The translations under genes and the position numbers were made by a program. Of a stretch of DNA of 64,000 nt, positions 1-15,000 are shown piece by piece (within the stretch, counting starts at the first letter, position 1; each line of letters begins with the position of its first letter). The DNA comes from Bathymodiolus brooksi (Eukaryota > Mollusca > Bivalvia > Mytilida > Modiolidae). Under the pieces are notes generated by a model. That model was not told where the DNA came from and ran no database searches. It saw nothing but the letters and a program-made list of their open reading frames with translations. The stretch lies in assembly GCA_963680875.1 (NCBI GenBank), contig OY804582.1:51726646-51790645 (forward strand), in the 5' to 3' direction.

Positions 1-3000
1 GACCTAGTACATAACAGACCTAGTACATAGCAGGTCTAGTACATAACAGGTCTAGTACATAACAGACCTAGTACATAACAGGTCTAGTACATAACAGACC
101 TAGTACATAACAGGTCTAGTACACAACAGACCTAGTACATAACAGGTCTAGTACATAACAGACCTAGTACATAACAGACCTAGTACATAACAGGTCTAGT
201 ACATAGCAGGTCTAGTACATAACAGACCTAGTACATAGCTGGTCTAGTACATAACAGACCTAGTACATAGCAGGTCTAGTACATAACAGACCTAGTACAT
301 AACAAACCTAGTACATAACAGGTCTAGTACATAACAGACCTAGTACATAACAAACCTAGTACATAACAGGTCTAGTACATAACAGGTCTAGTACATAACA
401 GACCTAGTACATAACAAACCTAGAACATAACAGGTCTAGTACATAACAGACCTAGTACATAACAAACCTAGTACATAACAGGTCTAGTACATAACAGGTC
501 TAGTACATAGCAGGTCTAGTACATTACAGACCTAGTACATAACAAACCTAGTACATAACAGGTCTAGTACATAACAGGTCTAGTACATAGCAGGTCTAGT
601 ACATAACAGGTCTAGTACATAACAAACCTAGTACATAACAAACCTAGTACATAACAGGTCTAGTACATAACAGGTCTAGTACATAACAGGTCTAGTACAT
701 AACAGACCTAGTACATAACAAACCTAGTACATAACAGGTCTAATACATAACAGGTCTAGTACATAACAGGTCTAGTACATAACAGACCTAGTACATAACA
801 GGTCGAGTATATAACAGGTCTAGTACATAACAAACCTAGTACATAACAGGTCTAGTACATAACAGGTCTAGTACATAACAGACCTAGTACATAACAAACC
901 TAGTACATAACAGGTCTAATACATAACAGACCTAGTACATAATAGGTCTAATACATAACAGGTCTAGTACATAACAGGTCTAATACATAACAGACCTAGT
1001 ACATAACAAACCTAGTACATAACAGACCTAGTACATAACAGGTCTAGTACATAACAGGTCCAGTACATAGCAGACCTAGTACATAACAGGTCTAGTACAT
1101 AGCAAACCTAGTACATAACAGGTCTAGTACATAACAGGTCTAATACATAACAGGTCTAGTACATAACAGGTCCAGTACATAGCAGGTCTAGTACATAACA
1201 GTCCTAGTGCATAACAGGTCTAGTACATAACAGGTCTAGTACATAACAGACCTAGTACATAACAGGTCTAGTACATAACAGGTCTAGTACATAACAGGTC
1301 TAGTACATAACAGACCTAGTACATAACAGGTCTAGTACATAACAGGTCTAGTACATTACAGACCTAGTACATAACAAACCTAGTACATAACAGGTCTAGT
1401 ACATAACAGGTCTAGTACATAACAGGTCTAATACATAACAGGTTTAGTACATAACAGACCTAGTACATAACAGGTCTAGTACATAACAGACCTAGTACAT
1501 AACAGGTCTAGTACATAACAGGTCTAGTACATAACAGGTCTAGTACATAACAGACCTGGGTACATAACAAACCTAGTACATAACAGGTCTAATACATAAC
1601 AGGTCTAGTACATAACAGGTCTAGTACATAACAGACCTAGTACATAACAGGTCGAGTATATAACAGGTCTAGTACATAACAAACCTAGTACATAACAGGT
1701 CTAGTACATAACAGGTCTAGTACATAACAGGTCTAGTACATAACAGGTCTAGTACATAACAGACCTAGTACATAACAGGTCTAGTACATAACAGGTCTAG
1801 TACATTACAGACCTAGTACATAACAAACCTAGTACATAACAGGTCTAGTACATAACAGGTCTAGTACATAACAGGTCTAATACATAACAGGTCTAGTACA
1901 TAGCAGGTCTAGTACATAACAGGTCTAGTACATAACAGACCTAGTACATAACAGACCTAGTACATGACAGGTCTAATACATAACAGGTCTAGTACATAGC
2001 AGGTCTAGTACATAACAGGTCTAGTACATAACAGACCTAGTACATAACAAACCTAGTACATAACAGGTCTAGTACATAACAGACCTAGTACATAACAAAC
2101 CTAGTACATAACAGGTCTGGTACATAACAGGTCTAATACATAACAGACCTAGTACATAACAGGTCTAGTACATAACAGGTCTAATACATAACAGACCTAG
2201 TACATAACAGGTCTAGTACATAACAGGTCCAGTACATAACAGACCTAGTACATGACAGGTCTAATACATAACAGGTCTAGTACATAGCAGGTCTAGTACA
2301 TAACAGGTCTAGTACATAACAGACCTAGTACATAACAAACCTAGTACATAACAGGTCTAGTACATAACAGGTCTAGTACATAACAGACCTTGTACATAAC
2401 AAACCTAGTACATAACAGGTCTAGTACATAGCAGACCTAGTACATAACAAACCTAGTACATAACAGGTCTAGTGCATAACAGGTCTAGTACATAACAGAC
2501 CTAGTACATTACAGACCTAGTACATAACAGGTCTAGTACATAACAGGTCTAATACATAACAGGTCTAGTACATAACAGGTCTAGTACATAGCAGGTATAG
2601 TACATAACAGGCCTAGTACATAACAGACCTAGTGCATAACAGGTCCAGTACATAACAGTCTAGTACATAACAGGTCTAGTACATAACAGGCCCAGTACAT
2701 AGCAGGTCTAGTACATAACAGACCTAGTACATAACAAACCTTGTACATAACAGGTCTAGTACATAGCAGGTTTAGTACATAACAGGTCTAGTACATAACA
2801 GGTCTAGTACATAACAGGTCTAGTACATAGCAGATCTAGTACATAACAGGTCTAGTACATAACAGGTCTAGTACATAACAGACCTAGTACATAACAGACC
2901 TAGTACATAACAGATCTAGTACATAACAGGTCTGGTACATAACAGACCTAGTACATAACAAACCTAGTACATAACAGGTCTAGTACATAACAAACCTAGT

Positions 3001-6000
3001 ACATAACAGGTCTAGTACATAACAGACCTAGTACATAACAAACCTAGTACATAGCAGGTCTAGTACATAACAGGTCTAGTACATAGCAGGTCTAGTACAT
3101 AGCAGGTCTAGTACATAACAGGTCTAGTACATAACAGACCTAGTACATAACAGACCTAGTACATAACAGATCTAGTACATAACAGGTCTAGTACATAACA
3201 GACCTAGTACATAACAGACCTAGTACATAACAGATCTAGTACATAACAGGTCCAGTACATAACGGGTCTAGTACATAACAGGTCTAGTACATAACAGACC
3301 TAGTACATAACAGGTCTAGTACATAACAGGTCTAGTACATAACAGGTCTAATACATAACAGGTCTAATACATAACAGATCTAGTACATAACAGGTCTAGT
3401 ACATAACAGACCTAGTACATAACAGGTCTAGTACATAACAGGTCCAGTACATAACGGGTCTAGTACATAACAGGTCTAGTACATAACAGGTCCAGTACAT
3501 AACGGGTCTAGTACATAACAGGTCTAGTACATAACAGATCTAGTACATAACAAACCTAGTACATAACAGGTCTAGTACATAACAGGTCTAGTACATAACA
3601 GATCTAGTACATAACAAACCTAGTACATAACAGGTCTAGTACATAACAGGTCTAATACATAACAGACCTAGTACATAACAGGTCTAATACATAACAGACC
3701 TAGTACATAACAGGTCTAGTACATAACAGACCTAGTACATAACAAACCTAGTACATAACAGGTCCAGTACATAACAGACCTAGTACATGACAGGTCTAAT
3801 ACATAACAGGTCTAGTACATAGCAGGTCTAGTACATAACAGGTCTAGTACATAACAGACCTAGTACATAACAAACCTAGTACATAACAGGTCTAGTACAT
3901 AACAGGTCTAGTACATAACAGACCTAGTACATAACAGGTCTAGTACATAACAGGTCCAGTACATAACAGACCTAGTACATGACAGGTCTAATACATAACA
4001 GGTCTAGTACATAGCAGGTCTAGTACATAACAGGTCTAGTACATAACAGACCTAGTACATAACAAACCTAGTACATAACAGGTCTAGTACATAGCAGACC
4101 TAGTACATAACAAACCTAGTACATAACAGGTCTAGTGCATAACAGGTCTAGTACATAACAGACCTAGTACATTACAGACCTAGTACATAACAGGTCTAGT
4201 ACATAACAGGTCTAATACATAACAGGTCTAGTACATAACAGGTCTAGTACATAACAGGTATAGTACATAACAGGCCTAGTACATAACAGACCTAGTGCAT
4301 AACAGGTCCAGTACATAGCAGGTCTAGTACATAACAGACCTAGTACATAACAAACCTTGTACATAACAGGTCTAGTACATAGCAGGTCTAGTACATAACA
4401 GGTCTAGTACATAACAGGCCCAGTACATAGCAGGTCTAGTACATAACAGACCTAGTACATAACAAACCTTGTACATAACAGGTCTAGTACATAACAGGTC
4501 TAGTACATAACAGACCTAGTACATAACAAACCTAGTACATAGCAGGTCTAGTACATAACAGGTCTAGTACATAACAGGTCCAGTACATAGCAGGTCTAGT
4601 ACATAACAGGTCTAGTACATAACAGACCTAGTACATAACAGGTCTAGTACATAACAGGTCTAGTACATTACAGACCTAGTACATAACAAACCTAGTACAT
4701 AACAGGTCTAGTACATAACAGGTCTAGTACATAGCAGGTCTAGTACATAACAGGTCTAGTACATAACAGGTCTAATACATAACAGGTCTAATATATAACA
4801 GATCTAGTACATAACAGGTCTAGTACATAACAGACCTAGTACATAACAGGTCTAGTACATAACAGGTCCAGTACATAACGGGTCTAGTACATAACAGGTC
4901 TAGTACATAACAGGTCCAGTACATAACGGGTCTAGTACATAACAGGTCTAGTACATAACAGATCTAGTACATAACAAACCTAGTACATAACAGGTCTAGT
5001 ACATAACAGGTCTAATACATAACAGACCTAGTACATAACAGGTCTAATACATAACAGACCTAGTACATAACAGGTCTAGTACATAACAGACCTAGTACAT
5101 GACAGGTCTAATACATAACAGGTCTAGTACATAGCAGGTCTAGTACATAGCAGGTCTAGTACATAACAGACCTAGTACATAACAAACCTAGTACATAACA
5201 GGTCTAGTACATAACAGACCTAGTACATAACAAACCTAGTACATAACAGGTCTAGTACATAACAGGTCTAATACATAACAGACCTAGTACATAACAGGTC
5301 TAGTACATAACAGGTCCAGTACATAACAGACCTAGTACATGACAGGTCTAATACATAACAGGTCTAGTACATAGCAGGTCTAGTACATAACAGGTCCAGT
5401 ACATAACAGACCTAGTTCATAACAAACCTAGTACATAACAGGTCTAGTACATAACAGGTCTAGTACATAACAGACCTAGTACATAACAGGTCCAGTACAT
5501 AACAGACCTAGTACATGACAGGTCTAATACATAACAGGTCTAGTACATAGCAGGTCTAGTACATAACAGGTCTAGTACATAACAGACCTAGTACATAACA
5601 AACCTAGTACATAACAGGTCTAGTACATAGCAGACCTAGTACATAACAAACCTAGTACATAACAGGTCTAGTGCATAACAGGTCTAGTACATAACAGACC
5701 TAGTACATTACAGACCTAGTACATAACAGGTCTAGTACATAACAGGTCTAATACATAACAGGTCTAGTACATAACAGGTCTAGTACATAACAGGTATAGT
5801 ACATAACAGGCCTAGTACATAACAGACCTAGTGCATAACAGGTCCAGTACATAGCAGGTCTAGTACATAACAGACCTAGTACATAACAAACCTTGTACAT
5901 AACAGGTCTAGTACATAGCAGGTCTAGTACATAACAGGTCTAGTACATAACAGGCCCAGTACATAGCAGGTCTAGTACATAACAGACCTAGTACATAACA

Positions 6001-9000
6001 AACCTTGTACATAACAGGTCTAGTACATAGCAGGTCTAGTACATAACAGGTCTAGTACATAACAGACCTAGTACATAACAAACCTAGTATATAGCAGGTC
6101 TAGTACATAACAGGTCTAGTACATAACAGGTCCAGTACATAGCAGGTCTAGTACATAACAGGTCTAGTACATAACAGACCTAGTACATAACAGGTCTAGT
6201 ACATAACAGGTCTAGTACATTACAGACCTAGTACATAACAAATCTAGTACATAACAGGTCTAGTACATAACAGGTCTAGTACATAGCAGGTCTAGTACAT
6301 AACAGGTCTAGTACATAACAGGTCTAGTACATAACAGGTCCAGTACATAGCAGGTCTAGTACATAACAGGTCTAGTACATAACAGACCTAGTACATAACA
6401 GGTCTAGTACATAACAGGTCTAGTACATAACAGACCTAGTACATAACAGGTCTAGTACATAGCAAACCTAGTACATAACAGGTCTAGTACATAACAGGTC
6501 TAGTACATTACAGACCTAGTACATAACAAACCTAGTACATAACAGGTCTAGTACATAACAGATCTAATACATAACAGGTCTAGTACATAACAGGTCTAGT
6601 ACATAACAAACCTAGTACATAACAGGTCTAGTACATAACAGGTCTAGTACATAACAGGTCTAATACATAACAGGTCTAGTACATAACAGACCTAGTACAT
6701 AACAGGTCTAGTACTTAACAGGTCTAGTACATAACAAACCTAGTACATAACAGGTCTAGTACATAACAGGTCTAATACATAACATGTCTAGTACATAGCA
6801 GGTCTAGTACATAGCAGGTCTAGTACATAACAGACCTAGTACATAACAGGTCTAGTACATAACAGGTCTAGTACATAACAGACCTAGTACATAACAGGTC
6901 TAGTTCATAGCAAACCTAGTACATAACAGGTCTAGTACATAACAGGACTAGTACCTTACAGACCTAGTACATAACAGGTCTAGTACATAACAGGTCTAGT
7001 ACATAGCATGTCTAGTACATAACAGGTCTAGTACATAACAGACCTAATACATAACAGGTCTAGTACATAACAGGTCTAGTACATAACAAACCTAGTACAT
7101 AACAGGTCTAGTACATAACAGGTCTAATACATAACAGGTCTAGTACATAACAGAACCTAGTACATAGCAGGTCTTGTACATAACAGGTCCAGTACATAGC
7201 AGGTCTAGTACATAACAGGTCTAGTACATAACAGACCTAGTACATAACAGGTCTAGTACATAACAGGTCTAGTACATAAAAGGTCTAATACATAACATAC
7301 CTAGTACATAACAGGTCTAGTACATAACAGGTCTAGTACATAGCAGGTCTAGTACATAACAGGTCTAGTACATAACAGGTCCAGTACATAACAGGTCTAG
7401 TACATAATAGGTCTAGTACATAACAGACCTAGTACATAACAAACCTAGTACATAACAGGTCTAGTACATAACAGGTCTAGTACATAACAAACCTAGTACA
7501 TAACAGGTCTAGTACATAACAGACCTAGTACATAACAAACCCAGTACATAACAGGTCTAATACATAACATACCTAGTACATAACAGGTCTAGTACATAAC
7601 AGGTCCAGTACATAGCAGGTCTAGTACATAACAGGTCTAGTACATAACAGGTCTAGTACATAGCAGATCTAGTACATAACAGGTCTAGTACATAGCAGGT
7701 CTAGTACATAACATGTCTAGTACATAACAGACCTAGTACATAACAGACCTAGTACATAACAGGTCTAGTACATAGCAGGTCTAGTACATAACATGTCTAG
7801 TACATAACAGACCTAGTACATAACAGACCTAGTACATAACAGACCTAGTGCATAACAGGTCCAGTACATAGCAGGTCTAGTACATAACAGACCTAGTACA
7901 TAACAAACCTTGTACATAACAGGTCTAGTACATAGCAGGTCTAGTACATAACAGGTCTAGTACATAACAGGCCCAGTACATAGCAGGTCTAGTACATAAC
8001 AGACCTAGTACATAACAAACCTTGTACATAACAGGTCTAGTACATAGCAGGTCTAGTACATAACAGGTCTAGTACATAACAGACCTAGTACATAACAAAC
8101 CTAGTACATAGCAGGTCTAGTACATAACAGGTCTAGTACATAACAGGTCCAGTACATAGCAGGTCTAGTACATAACAGGTCTAGTACATAACAGACCTAG
8201 TACATAACAGGTCTAGTACATAACAGGTCTAGTACATTACAGACCTAGTACATAACAAACCTAGTACATAACAGGTCTAGTACATAACAGGTCTAGTACA
8301 TAGCAGGTCTAGTACATAACAGGTCTAGTACATAACAGGTCTAATACATAACAGGTCTAATATATAACAGATCTAGTACATAACAGGTCTAGTACATAAC
8401 AGACCTAGTACATAACAGGTCTAGTACATAACAGGTCCAGTACATAACGGGTCTAGTACATAACAGGTCTAGTACATAACAGGTCCAGTACATAACGGGT
8501 CTAGTACATAACAGGTCTAGTACATAACAGATCTAGTACATAACAAACCTAGTACATAACAGGTCTAGTACATAACAGGTCTAATACATAACAGACCTAG
8601 TACATAACAGGTCTAATACATAACAGACCTAGTACATAACAGGTCTAGTACATAACAGACCTAGTACATGACAGGTCTAATACATAACAGGTCTAGTACA
8701 TAGCAGGTCTAGTACATAACAGGTCTAGTACATAACAGACCTAGTACATAACAAACCTAGTACATAACAGGTCTAGTACATAACAGACCTAGTACATAAC
8801 AAACCTAGTACATAACAGGTCTAGTACATAACAGGTCTAATACATAACAGACCTAGTACATAACAGGTCTAGTACATAACAGGTCCAGTACATAACAGAC
8901 CTAGTACATGACAGGTCTAATACATAACAGGTCTAGTACATAGCAGGTCTAGTACATAACAGGTCCAGTACATAACAGACCTAGTTCATAACAAACCTAG

Positions 9001-12000
9001 TACATAACAGGTCTAGTACATAACAGGTCTAGTACATAACAGACCTAGTACATAACAGGTCTAGTACATAACAGGTCCAGTACATAACAGACCTAGTACA
9101 TGACAGGTCTAATACATAACAGGTCTAGTACATAGCAGGTCTAGTACATAACAGGTCTAGTACATAACAGACCTAGTACATAACAAACCTAGTACATAAC
9201 AGGTCTAGTACATAGCAGACCTAGTACATAACAAACCTAGTACATAACAGGTCTAGTGCATAACAGGTCTAGTACATAACAGACCTAGTACATTACAGAC
9301 CTAGTACATAACAGGTCTAGTACATAACAGGTCTAATACATAACAGGTCTAGTACATAACAGGTCTAGTACATAACAGGTATAGTACATAACAGGCCTAG
9401 TACATAACAGACCTAGTGCATAACAGGTCCAGTACATAGCAGGTCTAGTACATAACAGACCTAGTACATAACAAACCTTGTACATAACAGGTCTAGTACA
9501 TAGCAGGTCTAGTACATAACAGGTCTAGTACATAACAGGCCCAGTACATAGCAGGTCTAGTACATAACAGACCTAGTACATAACAAACCTTGTACATAAC
9601 AGGTCTAGTACATAGCAGGTCTAGTACATAACAGGTCTAGTACATAACAGACCTAGTACATAACAAACCTAGTACATAGCAGGTCTAGTACATAACAGGT
9701 CTAGTACATAACAGGTCCAGTACATAGCAGGTCTAGTACATAACAGGTCTAGTACATAACAGACCTAGTACATAACAGGTCTAGTACATAACAGGTCTAG
9801 TACATTACAGACCTAGTACATAACAAATCTAGTACATAACAGGTCTAGTACATAACAGGTCTAGTACATAGCAGGTCTAGTACATAACAGGTCTAGTACA
9901 TAACAGGTCTAGTACATAACAGGTCCAGTACATAGCAGGTCTAGTACATAACAGGTCTAGTACATAACAGACCTAGTACATAACAGGTCTAGTACATAAC
10001 AGGTCTAGTACATAACAGACCTAGTACATAACAGGTCTAGTACATAGCAAACCTAGTACATAACAGGTCTAGTACATAACAGGTCTAGTACATTACAGAC
10101 CTAGTACATAACAAACCTAGTACATAACAGGTCTAGTACATAACAGATCTAATACATAACAGGTCTAGTACATAACAGGTCTAGTACATAACAAACCTAG
10201 TACATAACAGGTCTAGTACATAACAGGTCTAGTACATAACAGGTCTAATACATAACAGGTCTAGTACATAACAGACCTAGTACATAACAGGTCTAGTACT
10301 TAACAGGTCTAGTACATAACAAACCTAGTACATAACAGGTCTAGTACATAACAGGTCTAATACATAACATGTCTAGTACATAGCAGGTCTAGTACATAGC
10401 AGGTCTAGTACATAACAGACCTAGTACATAACAGGTCTAGTACATAACAGGTCTAGTACATAACAGACCTAGTACATAACAGGTCTAGTACATAGCAAAC
10501 CTAGTACATAACAGGTCTAGTACATAACAGGACTAGTACCTTACAGACCTAGTACATAACAGGTCTAGTACATAACAGGTCTAGTACATAGCATGTCTAG
10601 TACATAACAGGTCTAGTACATAACAGACCTAATACATAACAGGTCTAGTACATAACAGGTCTAGTACATAACAAACCTAGTACATAACAGGTCTAGTACA
10701 TAACAGGTCTAATACATAACAGGTCTAGTACATAACAGAACCTAGTACATAGCAGGTCTTGTACATAACAGGTCCAGTACATAGCAGGTCTAGTACATAA
10801 CAGGTCTAGTACATAACAGACCTAGTACATAACAGGTCTAGTACATAACAGGTCTAGTACATAAAAGGTCTAATACATAACATACCTAGTACATAACAGG
10901 TCTAGTACATAACAGGTCTAGTACATAGCAGGTCTAGTACATAACAGGTCTAGTACATAACAGGTCCAGTACATAACAGGTCTAGTACATAATAGGTCTA
11001 GTACATAACAGACCTAGTACATAACAAACCTAGTACATAACAGGTCTAGTACATAACAGGTCTAGTACATAACAAACCTAGTACATAACAGGTCTAGTAC
11101 ATAACAGACCTAGTACATAACAAACCCAGTACATAACAGGTCTAATACATAACATACCTAGTACATAACAGGTCTAGTACATAACAGGTCCAGTACATAG
11201 CAGGTCTAGTACATAACAGGTCTAGTACATAACAGGTCTAGTACATAGCAGATCTAGTACATAACAGGTCTAGTACATAGCAGGTCTAGTACATAACATG
11301 TCTAGTACATAACAGACCTAGTACATAACAGACCTAGTACATAACAGATCTAGTACATAACAGGTCTGGTACATAACAGACCTAGTACATAACAAACCTA
11401 GTACATAACAGGTCTAGTACATAACAGGTCTAGTACATAACAGACCTAGTACATAACAGACCTAGTACATAACAGATCTAGTACATAACAGGTCCAGTAC
11501 ATAACGGGTCTAGTACATAACAGGTCTAGTACATAACAGACCTAGTACATAACAGGTCTAGTACATAACAGGTCTAGTACATAACAGGTCTAATACATAA
11601 CAGGTCTAATACATAACAGATCTAGTACATAACAGGTCTAGTACATAACAGACCTAGTACATAACAGGTCTAGTACATAACAGGTCCAGTACATAACGGG
11701 TCTAGTACATAACAGGTCTAGTACATAACAGGTCCAGTACATAACGGGTCTAGTACATAACAGGTCTAGTACATAACAGATCTAGTACATAACAAACCTA
11801 GTACATAACAGGTCTAGTACATAACAGGTCTAGTACATAACAGATCTAGTACATAACAAACCTAGTACATAACAGGTCTAGTACATAACAGGTCTAATAC
11901 ATAACAGACCTAGTACATAACAGGTCTAATACATAACAGACCTAGTACATAACAGGTCTAGTACATAACAGACCTAGTACATAACAAACCTAGTACATAA

Positions 12001-15000
12001 CAGGTCCAGTACATAACAGACCTAGTACATGACAGGTCTAATACATAACAGGTCTAGTACATAGCAGGTCTAGTACATAACAGGTCTAGTACATAACAGA
12101 CCTAGTACATAACAAACCTAGTACATAACAGGTCTAGTACATAACAGGTCTAGTACATAACAGACCTAGTACATAACAGGTCTAGTACATAACAGGTCCA
12201 GTACATAACAGACCTAGTACATGACAGGTCTAATACATAACAGGTCTAGTACATAGCAGGTCTAGTACATAACAGGTCTAGTACATAACAGACCTAGTAC
12301 ATAACAAACCTAGTACATAACAGGTCTAGTACATAGCAGACCTAGTACATAACAAACCTAGTACATAACAGGTCTAGTGCATAACAGGTCTAGTACATAA
12401 CAGACCTAGTACATTACAGACCTAGTACATAACAGGTCTAGTACATAACAGGTCTAATACATAACAGGTCTAGTACATAACAGGTCTAGTACATAACAGG
12501 TATAGTACATAACAGGCCTAGTACATAACAGACCTAGTGCATAACAGGTCCAGTACATAGCAGGTCTAGTACATAACAGACCTAGTACATAACAAACCTT
12601 GTACATAACAGGTCTAGTACATAGCAGGTCTAGTACATAACAGGTCTAGTACATAACAGGCCCAGTACATAGCAGGTCTAGTACATAACAGACCTAGTAC
12701 ATAACAAACCTTGTACATAACAGGTCTAGTACATAGCAGGTCTAGTACATAACAGGTCTAGTACATAACAGACCTAGTACATAACAAACCTAGTACATAG
12801 CAGGTCTAGTACATAACAGGTCTAGTACATAACAGGTCCAGTACATAGCAGATCTAGTACATAACAGGTCTAGTACATAACAGACCTAGTACATAACAGG
12901 TCTAGTACATAACAGGTCTAGTACATTACAGACCTAGTACATAACAAACCTAGTACATAACAGGTCTAGTACATAACAGGTCTAGTACATAGCAGGTCTA
13001 GTACATAACAGGTCTAGTACATAACAGGTCTAATACATAACAGGTCTAATATATAACAGATCTAGTACATAACAGGTCTAGTACATAACAGACCTAGTAC
13101 AAAACAGGTCTAGTACATAACAGGTCCAGTACATAACGGGTCTAGTACATAACAGGTCTAGTACATAACAGGTCCAGTACATAACGGGTCTAGTACATAA
13201 CAGGTCTAGTACATAACAGATCTAGTACATAACAAACCTAGTACATAACAGGTCTAGTACATAACAGGTCTAATACATAACAGACCTAGTACATAACAGG
13301 TCTAATACATAACAGACCTAGTACATAACAGGTCTAGTACATAACAGACCTAGTACATGACAGGTCTAATACATAACAGGTCTAGTACATAGCAGGTCTA
13401 GTACATAACAGGTCTAGTACATAACAGACCTAGTACATAACAAACCTAGTACATAACAGGTCTAGTACATAACAGACCTAGTACATAACAAACCTAGTAC
13501 ATAACAGGTCTAGTACATAACAGGTCTAATACATAACAGACCTAGTACATAACAGGTCTAGTACATAACAGGTCCAGTACATAACAGACCTAGTACATGA
13601 CAGGTCTAATACATAACAGGTCTAGTACATAGCAGGTCTAGTACATAACAGGTCCAGTACATAACAGACCTAGTTCATAACAAACCTAGTACATAACAGG
13701 TCTAGTACATAACAGGTCTAGTACATAACAGACCTAGTACATAACAGGTCTAGTACATAACAGGTCCAGTACATAACAGACCTAGTACATGACAGGTCTA
13801 ATACATAACAGGTCTAGTACATAGCAGGTCTAGTACATAACAGGTCTAGTACATAACAGACCTAGTACATAACAAACCTAGTACATAACAGGTCTAGTAC
13901 ATAGCAGACCTAGTACATAACAAACCTAGTACATAACAGGTCTAGTGCATAACAGGTCTAGTACATAACAGACCTAGTACATTACAGACCTAGTACATAA
14001 CAGGTCTAGTACATAACAGGTCTAATACATAACAGGTCTAGTACATAACAGGTCTAGTACATAACAGGTATAGTACATAGCAGGTCTAGTACATAACAAG
14101 TCTAGTACATAACAGGCCCAGTACATAGCAGGTCTAGTACATAACAGACCTAGTACATAACAAACCTTGTACATAACAGGTCTAGTACATAGCAGGTCTA
14201 GTACATAACAGGTCTAGTACATAACAGACCTAGTACATAACAAACCTAGTACATAGCAGGTCTAGTACATAACAGGTCTAGTACATAACAGGTCCAGTAC
14301 ATAGCAGGTCTAGTACATAACAGGTCTAGTACATAACAGACCTAGTACATAACAGGTCTAGTACATAACAGGTCTAGTACATTACAGACCTAGTACATAA
14401 CAAACCTAGTACATAACAGGTCTAGTACATAACAGGTCTAGTACATAGCAGGTCTAGTACATAACAGGTCTAGTACATAACAGGTCTAGTACATAACAGG
14501 TCCAGTACATAGCAGGTCTAGTACATAACAGGTCTAGTACATAACAGACCTAGTACATAACAGGTCTAGTACATAACAGGTCTAGTACATAACAGACCTA
14601 GTACATAACAGGTCTAGTACATAGCAAACCTAGTACATAACAGGTCTAGTACATAACAGGTCTAGTACATTACAGACCTAGTACATAACAAACCTAGTAC
14701 ATAACAGGTCTAGTACATAACAGATCTAATACATAACAGGTCTAGTACATAACAGGTCTAGTACATAACAAACCTAGTACATAACAGGTCTAGTACATAA
14801 CAGGTCTAGTACATAACAGGTCTAATACATAACAGGTCTAGTACATAACAGACCTAGTACATAACAGGTCTAGTACTTAACAGGTCTAGTACATAACAAA
14901 CCTAGTACATAACAGGTCTAGTACATAACAGGTCTAATACATAACATGTCTAGTACATAGCAGGTCTAGTACATAGCAGGTCTAGTACATAACAGACCTA